A stretch of DNA of 64,000 bases from Brevibacterium antiquum (lineage in GTDB: Bacteria > Actinomycetota > Actinomycetes > Actinomycetales > Brevibacteriaceae), in NCBI RefSeq assembly GCF_016107655.1, contig NZ_JABASX010000003.1, positions 248,001 through 312,000 on the forward strand. The letters are read 5' to 3'. Each line of letters begins with the position of its first letter. Within the stretch, counting starts at the first letter, position 1. The notes under the pieces were generated by a model, which saw nothing but the letters and a program-made list of their open reading frames with translations, was not told the origin of the DNA and did not search any database. Positions 1 through 8,108 of this stretch are shown here, in pieces. The position numbers were made by a program, and so were the translations under genes.

Positions 1-82
1 AACAATGATAGTCGCTCGCCACTCGATTACCGGCATGGCCCACAGCAGGTCATCTGCCGCGGGCGACGAGGAAGAGGATCAC

Positions 83-457
83 ATGAGCACAGGTGGCACG
101 GGCACGGAGGATCTCGGCTGGGATGCGGGAACAGACCCCACCTCGGCGCAGGTCGAGGTGGCTGCGGAGACCTTTCGCATGCTCGCCTCCGGGACTCGCC
201 TCCGTTTGGTCTGGACGTTGGTCAACCAGGAACTCGATGTCTCTTCCCTCGCCGAGGCGATCGGTGCGGCCGTCCCCACCGTGAGTCAGCATCTGGCGAA
301 GATGAGATTGGCGGGCCTGATCTCGTCTCGCCGGGACGGGCGTCGGATCTTCTACACCGTCGATGATCCGCACGTGGTCACAATGGTGCGCGAGATCTTC
401 GATCACATCGCCCCCGACGGATCCTTGGCGCCCGACCCGCCCGCGAGCGGCTCCTGA
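83..457 (+). CDS. ArsR/SmtB-family winged-helix transcriptional regulator
   Basis: A 124-residue DNA-binding regulator. The ATG at 83 is chosen because a purine-rich GAGGAAGAGG lies just upstream; in-frame ATGs at 5 and 35 would add a poorly conserved N-terminus. The wing-helix-turn-helix spans about residues 30-100: the recognition part reads AVPTVSQHLAKMRLAGLI, followed by the wing SSRRDGRRIFYTVDD, which is the classic ArsR pattern. The CxC metal-binding motif of arsenic or cadmium sensors is absent from the helix before the turn (DVSSLAEAIGAA), so the ligand cannot be named and a metal sensor of that class is unlikely. It converges on hisS; the true target genes probably lie to the left of the window. 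Confidence 0.85.
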   Translation: MSTGGTGTEDLGWDAGTDPTSAQVEVAAETFRMLASGTRLRLVWTLVNQELDVSSLAEAIGAAVPTVSQHLAKMRLAGLISSRRDGRRIFYTVDDPHVVTMVREIFDHIAPDGSLAPDPPASGS

Positions 458-511
458 CATTAGGCAGAGGCTTCACACCTCGGCCCAGGCAGGAATTCGG
501 TCCGAACGATC

Positions 512-1846
512 TCAGTCCCGATACACCCGTGGCTGACGATCGGCGGCGACAGGCTCCCATGTCTGAGGGTCCGCCGGAGCCTGCTCACCGGTGCGGATGT
601 CCTTGATTTCGTGACCACTCTCACCATCGGTGAACCATACGAAGGGGATCTCCCGACGTTCGGCGTAGCGAATCTGCTTTCCGAACTTCGCAGCGCTCGG
701 TGAGACCTCACAGGCGATGTCACGGGCACGCAGAGCGGTGGCGACCGCATCGGCCTCACCGCGCTTGTCCTCATCCGTGACGGCGACGACCACAGCCGAG
801 GGTGTTCCACGCGTGGCCTTGATGCCGCTGTCAGCATCGAGGACGAAGGCCATGAGCCGCGAGACGCCGATCGACATCCCGACACCGGGGTAGCTCTTCT
901 TCCCCACAGTCACGAGCGAATCGTAGCGACCTCCCGAAGCCACGGATCCGAGTTCTTCGTGTCCGATCAGCTGCGTCTCGTAGACGGCTCCTGTGTAGTA
1001 GTCGAGCCCCCGCGCGATCTTCAACTGCGCTACAACTACGCCGGGTGCTCGCTCATCGGCGGCGCGAAGCATCGTGGTCAGAGAGTCGAGACCCTCGTCG
1101 AGCAGGGGGTGCTCGACTCCGAGTGCACGCACGTCGTCTGCGAAGTCCGGCGAATCCGATTCGATCGCGGCCAGTGCGAGGCACAGTCGCTGCTGCTCCT
1201 CGTCGGCCTCGGCCTCCGCGGCCAACAGTTTGCCCACCTCGGCGGGACCGATCTTGTCGTACTTGTCGAGGCAGCGCAGGACTGCCTGGATGTTGGTGAG
1301 TCCGATGCCGCGCGCGAACCCTTCGAGGAGCCTGCGATCGTTGACCACGATCTTGACCCCGGGCACGCCCAGCGGGGCCAACCGGTTGAAGGCATCGGCG
1401 ACTGCGAGCGGTATCTCAACTTCGAAGTGTCCGGGCAGCTCCGCCTCGGCGATGACGTCGATATCGGCTTGGATGAACTCGCGGTACCGGCCCTGCTGGG
1501 GGCGTTCGCCGCGCCACACCGGCTGGATTCGGGCGGCTTTGAACGGGAAGGAGAGTTCGTTTGCGTTGTCGGCGATGAACCGTGCCAGGGGCACAGTGAG
1601 GTCGAAGTGCAGCCCCAGCGGATTGCGCTCGGTGCCCTCGGAGTGCAGGCGGCTGACAGCGAAGATCTCTTTGTCGATCTCTCCGTCCTTGGCGAGCTGG
1701 CTGATCGGCTCGACTGCACGGTGGTTGAGTGCCGAGTATCCATGCAGCGCGAAGGTGTGTTCGAGGACGTCGATGATCGACCTCTCAATCACGCGCTCTG
1801 CTGGAAGTCGTTCCGGGAAACCGGACAGTCGGGCTGACTTCGCCAT
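512..1846 (-). CDS. hisS: histidyl-tRNA synthetase
   Basis: Class II aminoacyl-tRNA synthetase that charges tRNA-His, 444 residues, a normal length for the family. The ATG at 1846 follows the ribosome site AAGGAG; an upstream in-frame extension to 2149 would run through the neighbouring hydrolase gene and is rejected. Visible motifs are class II motif 2 (WRGERPQQGRYREF), the histidine-A signature GLDYYTGAVYE, motif 3 (GVGMSIGVSRLMAF) and a C-terminal anticodon-binding domain (last ~95 residues). It lies downstream of the glyoxalase-like gene on the same strand, a common actinobacterial arrangement, and could be co-transcribed with it across a gap of about 110 bases. Confidence 0.97.
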   Translation of the reverse strand: MAKSARLSGFPERLPAERVIERSIIDVLEHTFALHGYSALNHRAVEPISQLAKDGEIDKEIFAVSRLHSEGTERNPLGLHFDLTVPLARFIADNANELSFPFKAARIQPVWRGERPQQGRYREFIQADIDVIAEAELPGHFEVEIPLAVADAFNRLAPLGVPGVKIVVNDRRLLEGFARGIGLTNIQAVLRCLDKYDKIGPAEVGKLLAAEAEADEEQQRLCLALAAIESDSPDFADDVRALGVEHPLLDEGLDSLTTMLRAADERAPGVVVAQLKIARGLDYYTGAVYETQLIGHEELGSVASGGRYDSLVTVGKKSYPGVGMSIGVSRLMAFVLDADSGIKATRGTPSAVVVAVTDEDKRGEADAVATALRARDIACEVSPSAAKFGKQIRYAERREIPFVWFTDGESGHEIKDIRTGEQAPADPQTWEPVAADRQPRVYRD

Positions 1847-1900
1847 TGTTCTCCTTGGTGCTCTTCGTCTCTGATGGGTGTTGTCGTAGCTGGTGGGCAC

Positions 1901-1980
1901 TGGTCTGGTTCGTCTCGAGCAGAAGCGATTCGCCTCATGCGGAACCGATTCGTCTCTAGAAGAACGGGTTCGTCGCCAGC
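1901..1980. repeat. 20-bp tandem repeat x4 across the end of the hydrolase gene
   Basis: Four adjacent 20-base units: TGGTCTGGTTCGTCTCGAGC, AGAAGCGATTCGCCTCATGC, GGAACCGATTCGTCTCTAGA and AGAACGGGTTCGTCGCCAGC. The shared core is nnTTCGnCnC. The last unit is inside the coding sequence on the minus strand, the third contains its stop codon (1956-1958), and the other two lie downstream. The period is not a multiple of three. Confidence 0.8.
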
Positions 1981-2600
1981 TCGTGGCCGACTCGGGAGCC
2001 TGGACCGTGTCCAGGATAGATGGGAACGTCGGGCAGCGTCGCGAACGCCCGCAGTGATTCTGCCATCGCCGAGGCGTCTCCCCCTGGGAGGTCGACGCGT
2101 CCGATCGCTCCGGCGAAGACCACATCGCCGGTGAAGATGATCTCCTCACCGTCGGCCTGCACCCGCAGGAGGGTCGAACCTTCCGTGTGTCCGGGTGCGG
2201 CCACAGCAGTGATCGTCAGCCCTGCGACCTCCACCGTCTGCGCGTCGATGAGAGCGTTGACCTCGGGTGCTGACCAATCCTTGACGAGCGGTTCGAGCAT
2301 CTGGGCGAACTGAGGACTGAGAGTCTCGGCGGGCTTGTCCAAGCGGTAATGGTCGGTGTCCCCCAGGTAGACGGGCACATTCCAGCGGGCCAGGACGTTG
2401 GTCAGCCCGAGGATGTGGTCGGGGTGACCGTGGGTGAGGAAGATGGCCCGAGGCACCAGATTCTCCTCGTCGACGATGTCGCCGAGACCGGGGGCACAGT
2501 CGAATCCTGAGTCGACGAAGATGGCATCGTCATGGCCTTCGGCACGCACGGCGTAGCAGTTGACTTCGAGAAATTCGGCGCGGGTCACAAATACATCCAT
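1956..2600 (-). CDS. MBL-fold metallo-hydrolase, glyoxalase II-like
   Basis: A 214-residue metallo-beta-lactamase-fold hydrolase. The zinc motif THGHPDH (HxHxDH) is present, followed by the distal ligand histidine in APGHTEGS, the bridging aspartate in FTGDVVF and the final histidine in YPGHGPGS, so the binuclear metal site looks complete. Family members act on thioesters such as S-lactoyl-thiols; in an actinobacterium the natural thiol would probably be mycothiol, but the substrate cannot be read from the sequence. The start is taken as ATG 2600; a TTG at 2606 is also possible, and neither has a strong ribosome site. It lies upstream of hisS on the same strand. Confidence 0.88.
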   Translation of the reverse strand: MDVFVTRAEFLEVNCYAVRAEGHDDAIFVDSGFDCAPGLGDIVDEENLVPRAIFLTHGHPDHILGLTNVLARWNVPVYLGDTDHYRLDKPAETLSPQFAQMLEPLVKDWSAPEVNALIDAQTVEVAGLTITAVAAPGHTEGSTLLRVQADGEEIIFTGDVVFAGAIGRVDLPGGDASAMAESLRAFATLPDVPIYPGHGPGSRVGHELATNPFF

Positions 2601-2719
2601 GCTCAAAGTCTATCCAGAGCATGGAGCTTGGTTATGCTGGGATAACGTCAATCAGGAAATCGAGTGATCTGCAGGCACAGAGTCCCGCAGGTTCGACCGA
2701 TGGAAACAAGGTGAGAATC

Positions 2720-4072
2720 ATGTCGACCCCGACCCCGAAGCCGGTCCCGCGCCCGTCCTCTCTGCCCCGTCCACAGGCGGCTCAGACCGTGACCGGGACT
2801 ACCGTTGATCATGATGCGGAAGTCCGGCGCGCAATCGAGCACGGTCGCGCTGACCAGGAGGGCAATGTCTTCGTCGTCACCGCCGACGGCGAGCGTGCGG
2901 TCGGACAGTATCCCGATGCCAGCGCTGAGGAAGCCTTGGAGTACTTCGCCAAGAAGTACGTCGACCTGGTGGAGAACGCAGCACTGCTCCGCAATCGTCT
3001 CTCCGCCGGTGCCCCCGGCCGCGAAGTGTCTTCGGCGGCGAAGACCCTGCAGGAAACCCTGCCGGAGGCCAATGTCGTCGGCGATCTCAAAGGCCTGTCT
3101 GCCACCTTGGACACCCTGATCTCGGATGCGCAGGCCACCGAATCGAAGCAGGCTGCCCGTGCGGAAGCGGCCAAGCTCGAGGCTGCACAGGAACGCGAAG
3201 AGATCGTCGCCGAGGCTGAATCGCTGGCCAAGCGCGATCCCGCGAAGATCCAGTGGAAGCAGTCCGGGGCACGTCTGCGTGAGCTCTTCGCCCAGTGGAA
3301 GGACATGCAGCGCAGCGGTCCCAGACTGCCGCGTGCCGTGGACCAGGAGCTGTGGAGCCGCTTCTCGCAGGCTCGGAACACGTTCGAGCACAAGCGCAAG
3401 GAATTCTTCGCAGAGCTCGACAAGCAGAACTCCGAAGGCAAGCGGATCAAGGAGAAGATCGTTGTCGAGGCGGAGTCACTGTCAGACTCGACCGACTTCC
3501 GCAATGTGTCGCAGAAGTACAAAGACCTCATGAACCAGTGGAAGAAGGCTCCACGTGCCTCGCGCAAGGACGATGATGCTCTCTGGGCGCGCTTCCGTGC
3601 CGCCCAGGATGTCTTCTTCGCGGCTCGGGATGCCGAGAATGCTGCCGTCGACGAGGAGTACAAGGGCAACCTTGAGGCCAAAGAGGAGATCTTGGCCAGG
3701 GCGCAGGGTCTGCTGCCGATCGGTGATATTGCCGTGGCGAAGAAGGAGCTGCGCGTTATTCAGGACGAGTGGGAGGCTGCCGGCAAGGTGCCTCGGGCTG
3801 ATGTGTCCCGCATGGAGAACGGGCTGCGTGATGTCGAACGCGCCCTCTCCGATGCCGAAAGCGCCGAATGGAAGCGCAGCAATCCGGAGACCAAGGCACG
3901 CACGTCCGGTGCGCTGAGCCAGCTCGACGATTCGATCGCCGAGCTGGAGCAGAAGTACGAGAAGGCGAAGGCCGGCGGCGATGAGAAGGCCGTCGCTGAA
4001 GCACAGTCGGCACTCGACGCACGTCGGGCCTGGCGAGACCAGTTGGCTCAGACAGCTGCCGAATTGGGCTGA
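2720..4072 (+). CDS. DUF349 domain-containing protein
   Basis: A 450-residue, charged, largely helical cytoplasmic protein. Several DUF349 modules are visible as repeated W-containing helices (IQWKQSGARLRELFAQWK, VSQKYKDLMNQWKKAPR and a third around VIQDEWEAAGKVPR), each followed by an LWxRF element with long coiled-coil stretches between. The N-terminus is a Pro/Thr/Ser-rich linker of about 35 residues. The ATG at 2720 follows AAGGTGAG at a normal distance; the open frame extends upstream to 2621 without support. The biochemical role of DUF349 is unknown to me. It is divergent from the hydrolase gene, with about 120 bases between them. Confidence 0.85.
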   Translation: MSTPTPKPVPRPSSLPRPQAAQTVTGTTVDHDAEVRRAIEHGRADQEGNVFVVTADGERAVGQYPDASAEEALEYFAKKYVDLVENAALLRNRLSAGAPGREVSSAAKTLQETLPEANVVGDLKGLSATLDTLISDAQATESKQAARAEAAKLEAAQEREEIVAEAESLAKRDPAKIQWKQSGARLRELFAQWKDMQRSGPRLPRAVDQELWSRFSQARNTFEHKRKEFFAELDKQNSEGKRIKEKIVVEAESLSDSTDFRNVSQKYKDLMNQWKKAPRASRKDDDALWARFRAAQDVFFAARDAENAAVDEEYKGNLEAKEEILARAQGLLPIGDIAVAKKELRVIQDEWEAAGKVPRADVSRMENGLRDVERALSDAESAEWKRSNPETKARTSGALSQLDDSIAELEQKYEKAKAGGDEKAVAEAQSALDARRAWRDQLAQTAAELG

Positions 4073-4080
4073 TTGGGCTT
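4063..4080. repeat. 9-bp tandem duplication over the DUF349-gene stop codon
   Basis: ATTGGGCTG is followed directly by ATTGGGCTT; the TGA stop at 4070-4072 bridges the two copies. It is short enough to be chance alone and is listed because the same arrangement recurs at many gene ends here. Confidence 0.4.
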
Positions 4081-4108
4081 CCACAGCCTGGCGACCATGA
4101 GTCGCGGT

Positions 4109-4117
4109 TTATCCACA
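4109..4117 (+). promoter_or_regulatory. consensus DnaA box
   Basis: TTATCCACA, an exact match to the consensus DnaA box, lies 60 bases before the start chosen for the AbiEi-like gene. A single copy is not an origin. Confidence 0.45.
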
Positions 4118-4140
4118 GATCGGGTCCTCGGTCTTGAACA

Positions 4141-4177
4141 CGCCTCCATACAGCGCAATAGTGGCTGTATGGAGGCG
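4141..4177. repeat. perfect 13-bp inverted repeat abutting a start codon
   Basis: CGCCTCCATACAG, an 11-base spacer, then its exact reverse complement CTGTATGGAGGCG. The right arm ends at the base before ATG 4178 and contains GGAGG, the only ribosome-site-like sequence there. It could be an operator for the adjacent AbiEi-like protein, an RNA hairpin hiding the ribosome site, or a terminator for the DUF349 gene that lacks a T-run. Confidence 0.75.
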
Positions 4178-4729
4178 ATGTTTCATCTGCGCGACTACAG
4201 CTATGAGCACCTCACCGAATTGACGCTGGACGGGCTGCTGACGCGACTGACCGAGTCCACATGGGTCCGCAAGGGCGCTGTGCTCAGCGCAGAGGACCGC
4301 ATGGCGGCACTGCGTGCGCAGATCCCACCTCGCCTTGTGCTCTCCCATGACATCGCGTGGTGGGTTCACACCGGCCTCGGCAGAGCTCCGAGTCCGCTGA
4401 CGTTCATCACTTATCCGAGGCGGCGCTACGTCGACGGCTGCGACGTCATCGTTCATGAGCTCACCATTGCGCCAGACGAATGGGAACTGATCAGCGATCT
4501 GCCCATCACCACGGAGGACAGAACGCTCTACGACCTGCTGCTCCCCCACCTGCGCAGCCCCGATGAACGTTCGGCCCAGGTCGTGAAGAACCTCATCGAC
4601 GAACTTCCTGGAAGAGCCAGACAACGGTTCCGCATGTATCTGGCGGAGATGTCCCGCAGGCCCTATGTCGCCCACATGCGAACAGTCTTCGAGCGGACCT
4701 GTGCCGCATCCGACCGCGATAGACGCTGA
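4178..4729 (+). CDS. small protein resembling AbiEi-type antitoxin/regulator (tentative)
   Basis: A 183-residue soluble protein if the ATG at 4178 is used. The open frame continues back to a TTG at 4073, but that part would encode the DnaA box and the perfect inverted repeat, so I read it as non-coding. The central part (IPPRLVLSHDIAWWVHTG, then LTFITYPRRR and TTEDRTLYDLLL) resembles the C-terminal domain of actinobacterial AbiEi-like proteins, which pair with AbiEii nucleotidyltransferases and repress their own promoters through inverted repeats. No AbiEii partner is nearby and the N-terminal helix-turn-helix is short or missing. The family assignment is from memory of pattern only. It converges on rel. 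Confidence 0.55.
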   Translation: MFHLRDYSYEHLTELTLDGLLTRLTESTWVRKGAVLSAEDRMAALRAQIPPRLVLSHDIAWWVHTGLGRAPSPLTFITYPRRRYVDGCDVIVHELTIAPDEWELISDLPITTEDRTLYDLLLPHLRSPDERSAQVVKNLIDELPGRARQRFRMYLAEMSRRPYVAHMRTVFERTCAASDRDRR

Positions 4730-4756
4730 CCCACTGCGACATTATGAACCCGGTCA

Positions 4757-4790
4757 CTGTCAGCCCCCGCTCGCTGTTCAGCCCCCGGCG
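4757..4790. repeat. 17-bp tandem duplication over the rel stop codon
   Basis: CTGTCAGCCCCCGCTCG and CTGTTCAGCCCCCGGCG lie side by side. The second unit holds the rel stop (TCA on plus, 4778-4780) and the last codons of rel; the first repeats them outside the gene, including another TGA on the minus strand. Confidence 0.65.
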
Positions 4791-7075
4791 ATGCGGTAGA
4801 CGTCGAAGACCCCTTCGACCTTGCGAACTGCCGAGAGCACGGTATCGAGATGGCTGGCGTCGCTCATCTCGAAGACGAACTTCGACTGAGCCACACGTGC
4901 TCGGGAAGTAGCGACCGAGGCGGACAGGATGTTGACGTGGGTCTCGGTGAGGACCTTCGTGATGTCCGAGAGAAGACCCGAACGGTCCAAGGCCTCGACC
5001 TGGATCTGAACAAGGTAGATTCCGCTGGTTGTCTCGCCCCAGGAGACATCGACCATCCGCTCAGGCTCCCGCTCAAGGGACGCGATGTTGGGACAGTCCA
5101 CGCGGTGAACAGAGACTCCCGAACCGCGGGTCACGAATCCGAGGATCTCATCACCGGGCACCGGCGTGCAGCAGCGGGCGAGTTTCACCAGGACGTCGTC
5201 GACGCCTTTGACCGTGACTCCCCCGGACGAGGAATGATGGCCCGAGGACTGACCAGTGCGATTGCGCGGCGACGGCGGCAGAACCGTCTCTTCGTCGTCG
5301 TCTCCAACCTCTTTTGCCAGCAGATCAACGACGTGGGCGGCCGAGCTCACGCCGTTGCCGATCGCGGCGTAGAGTGCGGTGACATCGGGCAGGCGCAGCT
5401 CTGTGGCCACAACCTGCAGCGCTTCCTGACTCATCAGCGCCGAGGCGGAGAGCGTGTGACGACGCATTGCCCGAGCCAGCTGCTCGCGACCGTTTTCGAT
5501 CGCTTCTTCGCGGCGTTCCTTGGAGAACCATTGGCGGATCTTGCTGCGTGCGCGAGGGCTCTTGACGAAGCCCAACCAGTCACGGCTAGGGCCCGCGTTC
5601 TCATCTTTCGAGGTGAAGACTTCGACCGAGTCACCGTTCTTCAGCTCGGTGTCGAGCGCGACGAGACGGCCGTTGACCCTGGCACCCATGGTCTTGTGAC
5701 CGACCTCGGTGTGAACCGCATACGAGAAGTCGACGGGCGTTGCCCCGGCCGGCAGGCTCATCACGTCACCCTTGGGGGTGAAGACGTAGACCTCCTTCGA
5801 ATTCACCTCATAGCGGAGGTTGTCGAGGAACTCATCGGGGTCGCTGACCTCTCGCTGCCATTCCAGCAGCTGCCGCAGCCATGCTGCGTCATCAACTTCG
5901 CCAGCATCCGAGACTTTGACCGACCGTGCGGTATTCGACGTCGCGGCCTTAGATGCGTTGCGGCGATCCTTGTACTTCCAGTGGGCGGCGACTCCGAATT
6001 CTGCGCGCCGGTCCATTTCATGGGTTCGGATCTGGATCTCCACCGGTTTCCCGTTCGGTCCGATCACCGTCGTATGCAGGCTCTGGTACATGTTGTACTT
6101 CGGCATCGCGATGTAGTCTTTGAACCGACCAGGGACAGGATTCCATCGGGCATGGACTATGCCCAGCGTGGCGTAGCACTCGCGAACGGTCTCGACGAGA
6201 ACACGAACCCCGACGAGGTCGTAGATGTCGGCGAACTCATGACCGCGGACGACCATCTTCTGATAGATCGAGTAGTAGTGCTTCGGTCGCCCCGTGATCG
6301 CGGCTTCGATGTTTGACTGCACGAGCTCCGACTGGAGTTCGTTGGAGACCGTGGCCAGGTACTTCTCCCGTTGGGGTGCCCGATCGGCGACGAGTCGCAC
6401 CACTTCGTCATAGACCTTCGGGTGGAGAACCTGGAAAGACAGGTCCTCAAGTTCCCACTTGATCGTGTTCATGCCGAGGCGGTGAGCCAATGGGGCGTAG
6501 ATCTCGAGCGTCTCACGAGCCTTCTTCGTACTCGATGACGCGGGTACGAAACGCCAGGTGCGGGCGTTGTGAAGACGGTCTGCAAGTTTGATGACGAGGA
6601 CACGGATGTCCTTGGCCATGGCCACGATCATCTTCCGCACGGTCTCCGACTGCGCGGCCTGGCCGTACGTAAGTTTGTCGAGCTTCGTCACTCCGTCGAC
6701 CATCGCGGAGACTTCTGGACCGAACTCCTCGGTGAGTTCCTTCAGGGAGTACGAGGTGTCTTCGACGGTGTCGTGGAGCAGCGCGGCGGCGAGGGTGACC
6801 GGCAGCATGCCGATCTCAGCCAAGATCGTGGCCACGGCCACGGGGTGCGTGATGTAGTCATCACCCGACCTGCGGGTCTGACCTCGGTGAGCCTGCTCTG
6901 CGACCTGATAGGCCCGCACCACGAGGTCGATGTCGGCCTTCGGGTGATTGGACTGCAGAGCCCTGATCATCGGACCGAGAACACGTGGGTAGCCAGGGTT
7001 GTTCTGGGCCCTGGCCGCCCACCAAGCTAAGCGGGAGATGCCTCGCGGACGGCGCGAATCGGCGGAAGAAGCCAT
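4778..7075 (-). CDS. rel: bifunctional (p)ppGpp synthetase/hydrolase Rel
   Basis: A 765-residue stringent-response enzyme that makes ppGpp and pppGpp from GTP/GDP and ATP and also degrades them. The hydrolase HD domain is near residues 55-200 (LLHDTVEDT), the synthetase domain about 250-370 ([20 protein letters not shown]), the TGS domain begins at [12 protein letters not shown], a zinc-finger-like region carries [13 protein letters not shown], and a C-terminal ACT domain ends the protein. Both catalytic halves look intact, as expected for the single long Rel of actinobacteria. The ATG at 7075 follows AAAGGGGAT. It lies 16 bases downstream of secF, with no apt gene between them as is common elsewhere. 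Confidence 0.97.
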   Translation of the reverse strand: MASSADSRRPRGISRLAWWAARAQNNPGYPRVLGPMIRALQSNHPKADIDLVVRAYQVAEQAHRGQTRRSGDDYITHPVAVATILAEIGMLPVTLAAALLHDTVEDTSYSLKELTEEFGPEVSAMVDGVTKLDKLTYGQAAQSETVRKMIVAMAKDIRVLVIKLADRLHNARTWRFVPASSSTKKARETLEIYAPLAHRLGMNTIKWELEDLSFQVLHPKVYDEVVRLVADRAPQREKYLATVSNELQSELVQSNIEAAITGRPKHYYSIYQKMVVRGHEFADIYDLVGVRVLVETVRECYATLGIVHARWNPVPGRFKDYIAMPKYNMYQSLHTTVIGPNGKPVEIQIRTHEMDRRAEFGVAAHWKYKDRRNASKAATSNTARSVKVSDAGEVDDAAWLRQLLEWQREVSDPDEFLDNLRYEVNSKEVYVFTPKGDVMSLPAGATPVDFSYAVHTEVGHKTMGARVNGRLVALDTELKNGDSVEVFTSKDENAGPSRDWLGFVKSPRARSKIRQWFSKERREEAIENGREQLARAMRRHTLSASALMSQEALQVVATELRLPDVTALYAAIGNGVSSAAHVVDLLAKEVGDDDEETVLPPSPRNRTGQSSGHHSSSGGVTVKGVDDVLVKLARCCTPVPGDEILGFVTRGSGVSVHRVDCPNIASLEREPERMVDVSWGETTSGIYLVQIQVEALDRSGLLSDITKVLTETHVNILSASVATSRARVAQSKFVFEMSDASHLDTVLSAVRKVEGVFDVYRIAGG

Positions 7076-7091
7076 GACATCCCCTTTCTGC

Positions 7092-8108
7092 TCAGACCTC
7101 GGCGTGAATCACCGGTGGAACATCTTCTGCTCCATTCTTCAAGCGTAGTTCACGCACTGCCTCTTCCTGTTCCTTGACCGCGGGTTCATTTGCCCGCAGG
7201 AGGGCATAAAGGGGGCTGGCGACGAACAACGTCGAAGCTGCTGCCACAATCGTACCGATGAACAGCGACAGTGAGATGTCGACCAGAGTTCCCGCGCCGA
7301 GCAGGAAGACACCGATGAACAGAATCGATGCGATCGGGAGCACCGACACGACAGAGGTATTGATCGAACGAACCGTTGTCTGATTGACGCCGAGGTTGAC
7401 CAGCTCGGAGAATTTCAGATTGCGTTTATCCTTGAACCGAGTCGTATTCTCTCTGATCTTATCGAAGACCACCACAGTGTCGTAGAGCGAAAAGCTCAAG
7501 ACCGTCAGGAATCCGATCACAGCCTCCGGAGTGATTTCGAATCCTGTCGCGGAATAGATGCCCGTCGTGATGATCATGACGACAAACAGCCCGACGATTG
7601 CGGCCAGAGACATCTTCCACGTCCGGAAGTACAGCGCCATGACGATCATTGCGATGCCGACGAAGATGACAAGAGCGCGGATCATCTTCTCTGTCACATC
7701 CTGGCCCCACTCGGGGCCGACAAACGTAGATGTGACGTCTTCTGCCTTGACGTCGTATCCGCTCACAAGAGCGTCACGGACGTCCTGCATCTCGTCATCG
7801 CTGAGCTGGTTCGTCTCGATCTTCACAGCTGTATCGCTCGTAGGAGTCAGACGTGGTTCGGATTTGTCCACGACCCCAGCGACGATGTCTTCGCCCTTGG
7901 CCGGCGCGGTGTCCGAGACGTGGTCGACCTGGAACTGCGATCCGCCCTTGAAGGCAATACCGAAGTTGAATCCTGCGATCAATGGGACGAGCAATGACAG
8001 TAGAACCAGAGCGCCGGTGATCAGCAGCCAGAGTTTGGCCTTCCCGACGAAGGGAATTGATGACTCACCGTTGTGGAGCCGGTTGCCCCAGGCAAAGAAC
8101 CGTTTCAC
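7092..8108 (-). CDS. secF: protein translocase subunit SecF
   Basis: A 338-residue membrane subunit of the SecDF complex, which helps draw exported proteins across the membrane using the proton gradient. It has an N-terminal transmembrane helix (about residues 28-48), an extracytoplasmic P domain, and five further membrane helices from about residue 140, including the conserved region [20 protein letters not shown], whose aspartate is the family's functional residue. The start is the GTG at 8108, overlapping the secD stop by four bases (GTGA), so translation is probably coupled. It is followed by rel. Confidence 0.96.
   Translation of the reverse strand: MKRFFAWGNRLHNGESSIPFVGKAKLWLLITGALVLLSLLVPLIAGFNFGIAFKGGSQFQVDHVSDTAPAKGEDIVAGVVDKSEPRLTPTSDTAVKIETNQLSDDEMQDVRDALVSGYDVKAEDVTSTFVGPEWGQDVTEKMIRALVIFVGIAMIVMALYFRTWKMSLAAIVGLFVVMIITTGIYSATGFEITPEAVIGFLTVLSFSLYDTVVVFDKIRENTTRFKDKRNLKFSELVNLGVNQTTVRSINTSVVSVLPIASILFIGVFLLGAGTLVDISLSLFIGTIVAAASTLFVASPLYALLRANEPAVKEQEEAVRELRLKNGAEDVPPVIHAEV

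Noticed and set aside
4109..4117. Replication origin at the DnaA box
   Set aside because: Only one consensus box and no dnaA-dnaN context or AT-rich unwinding region.
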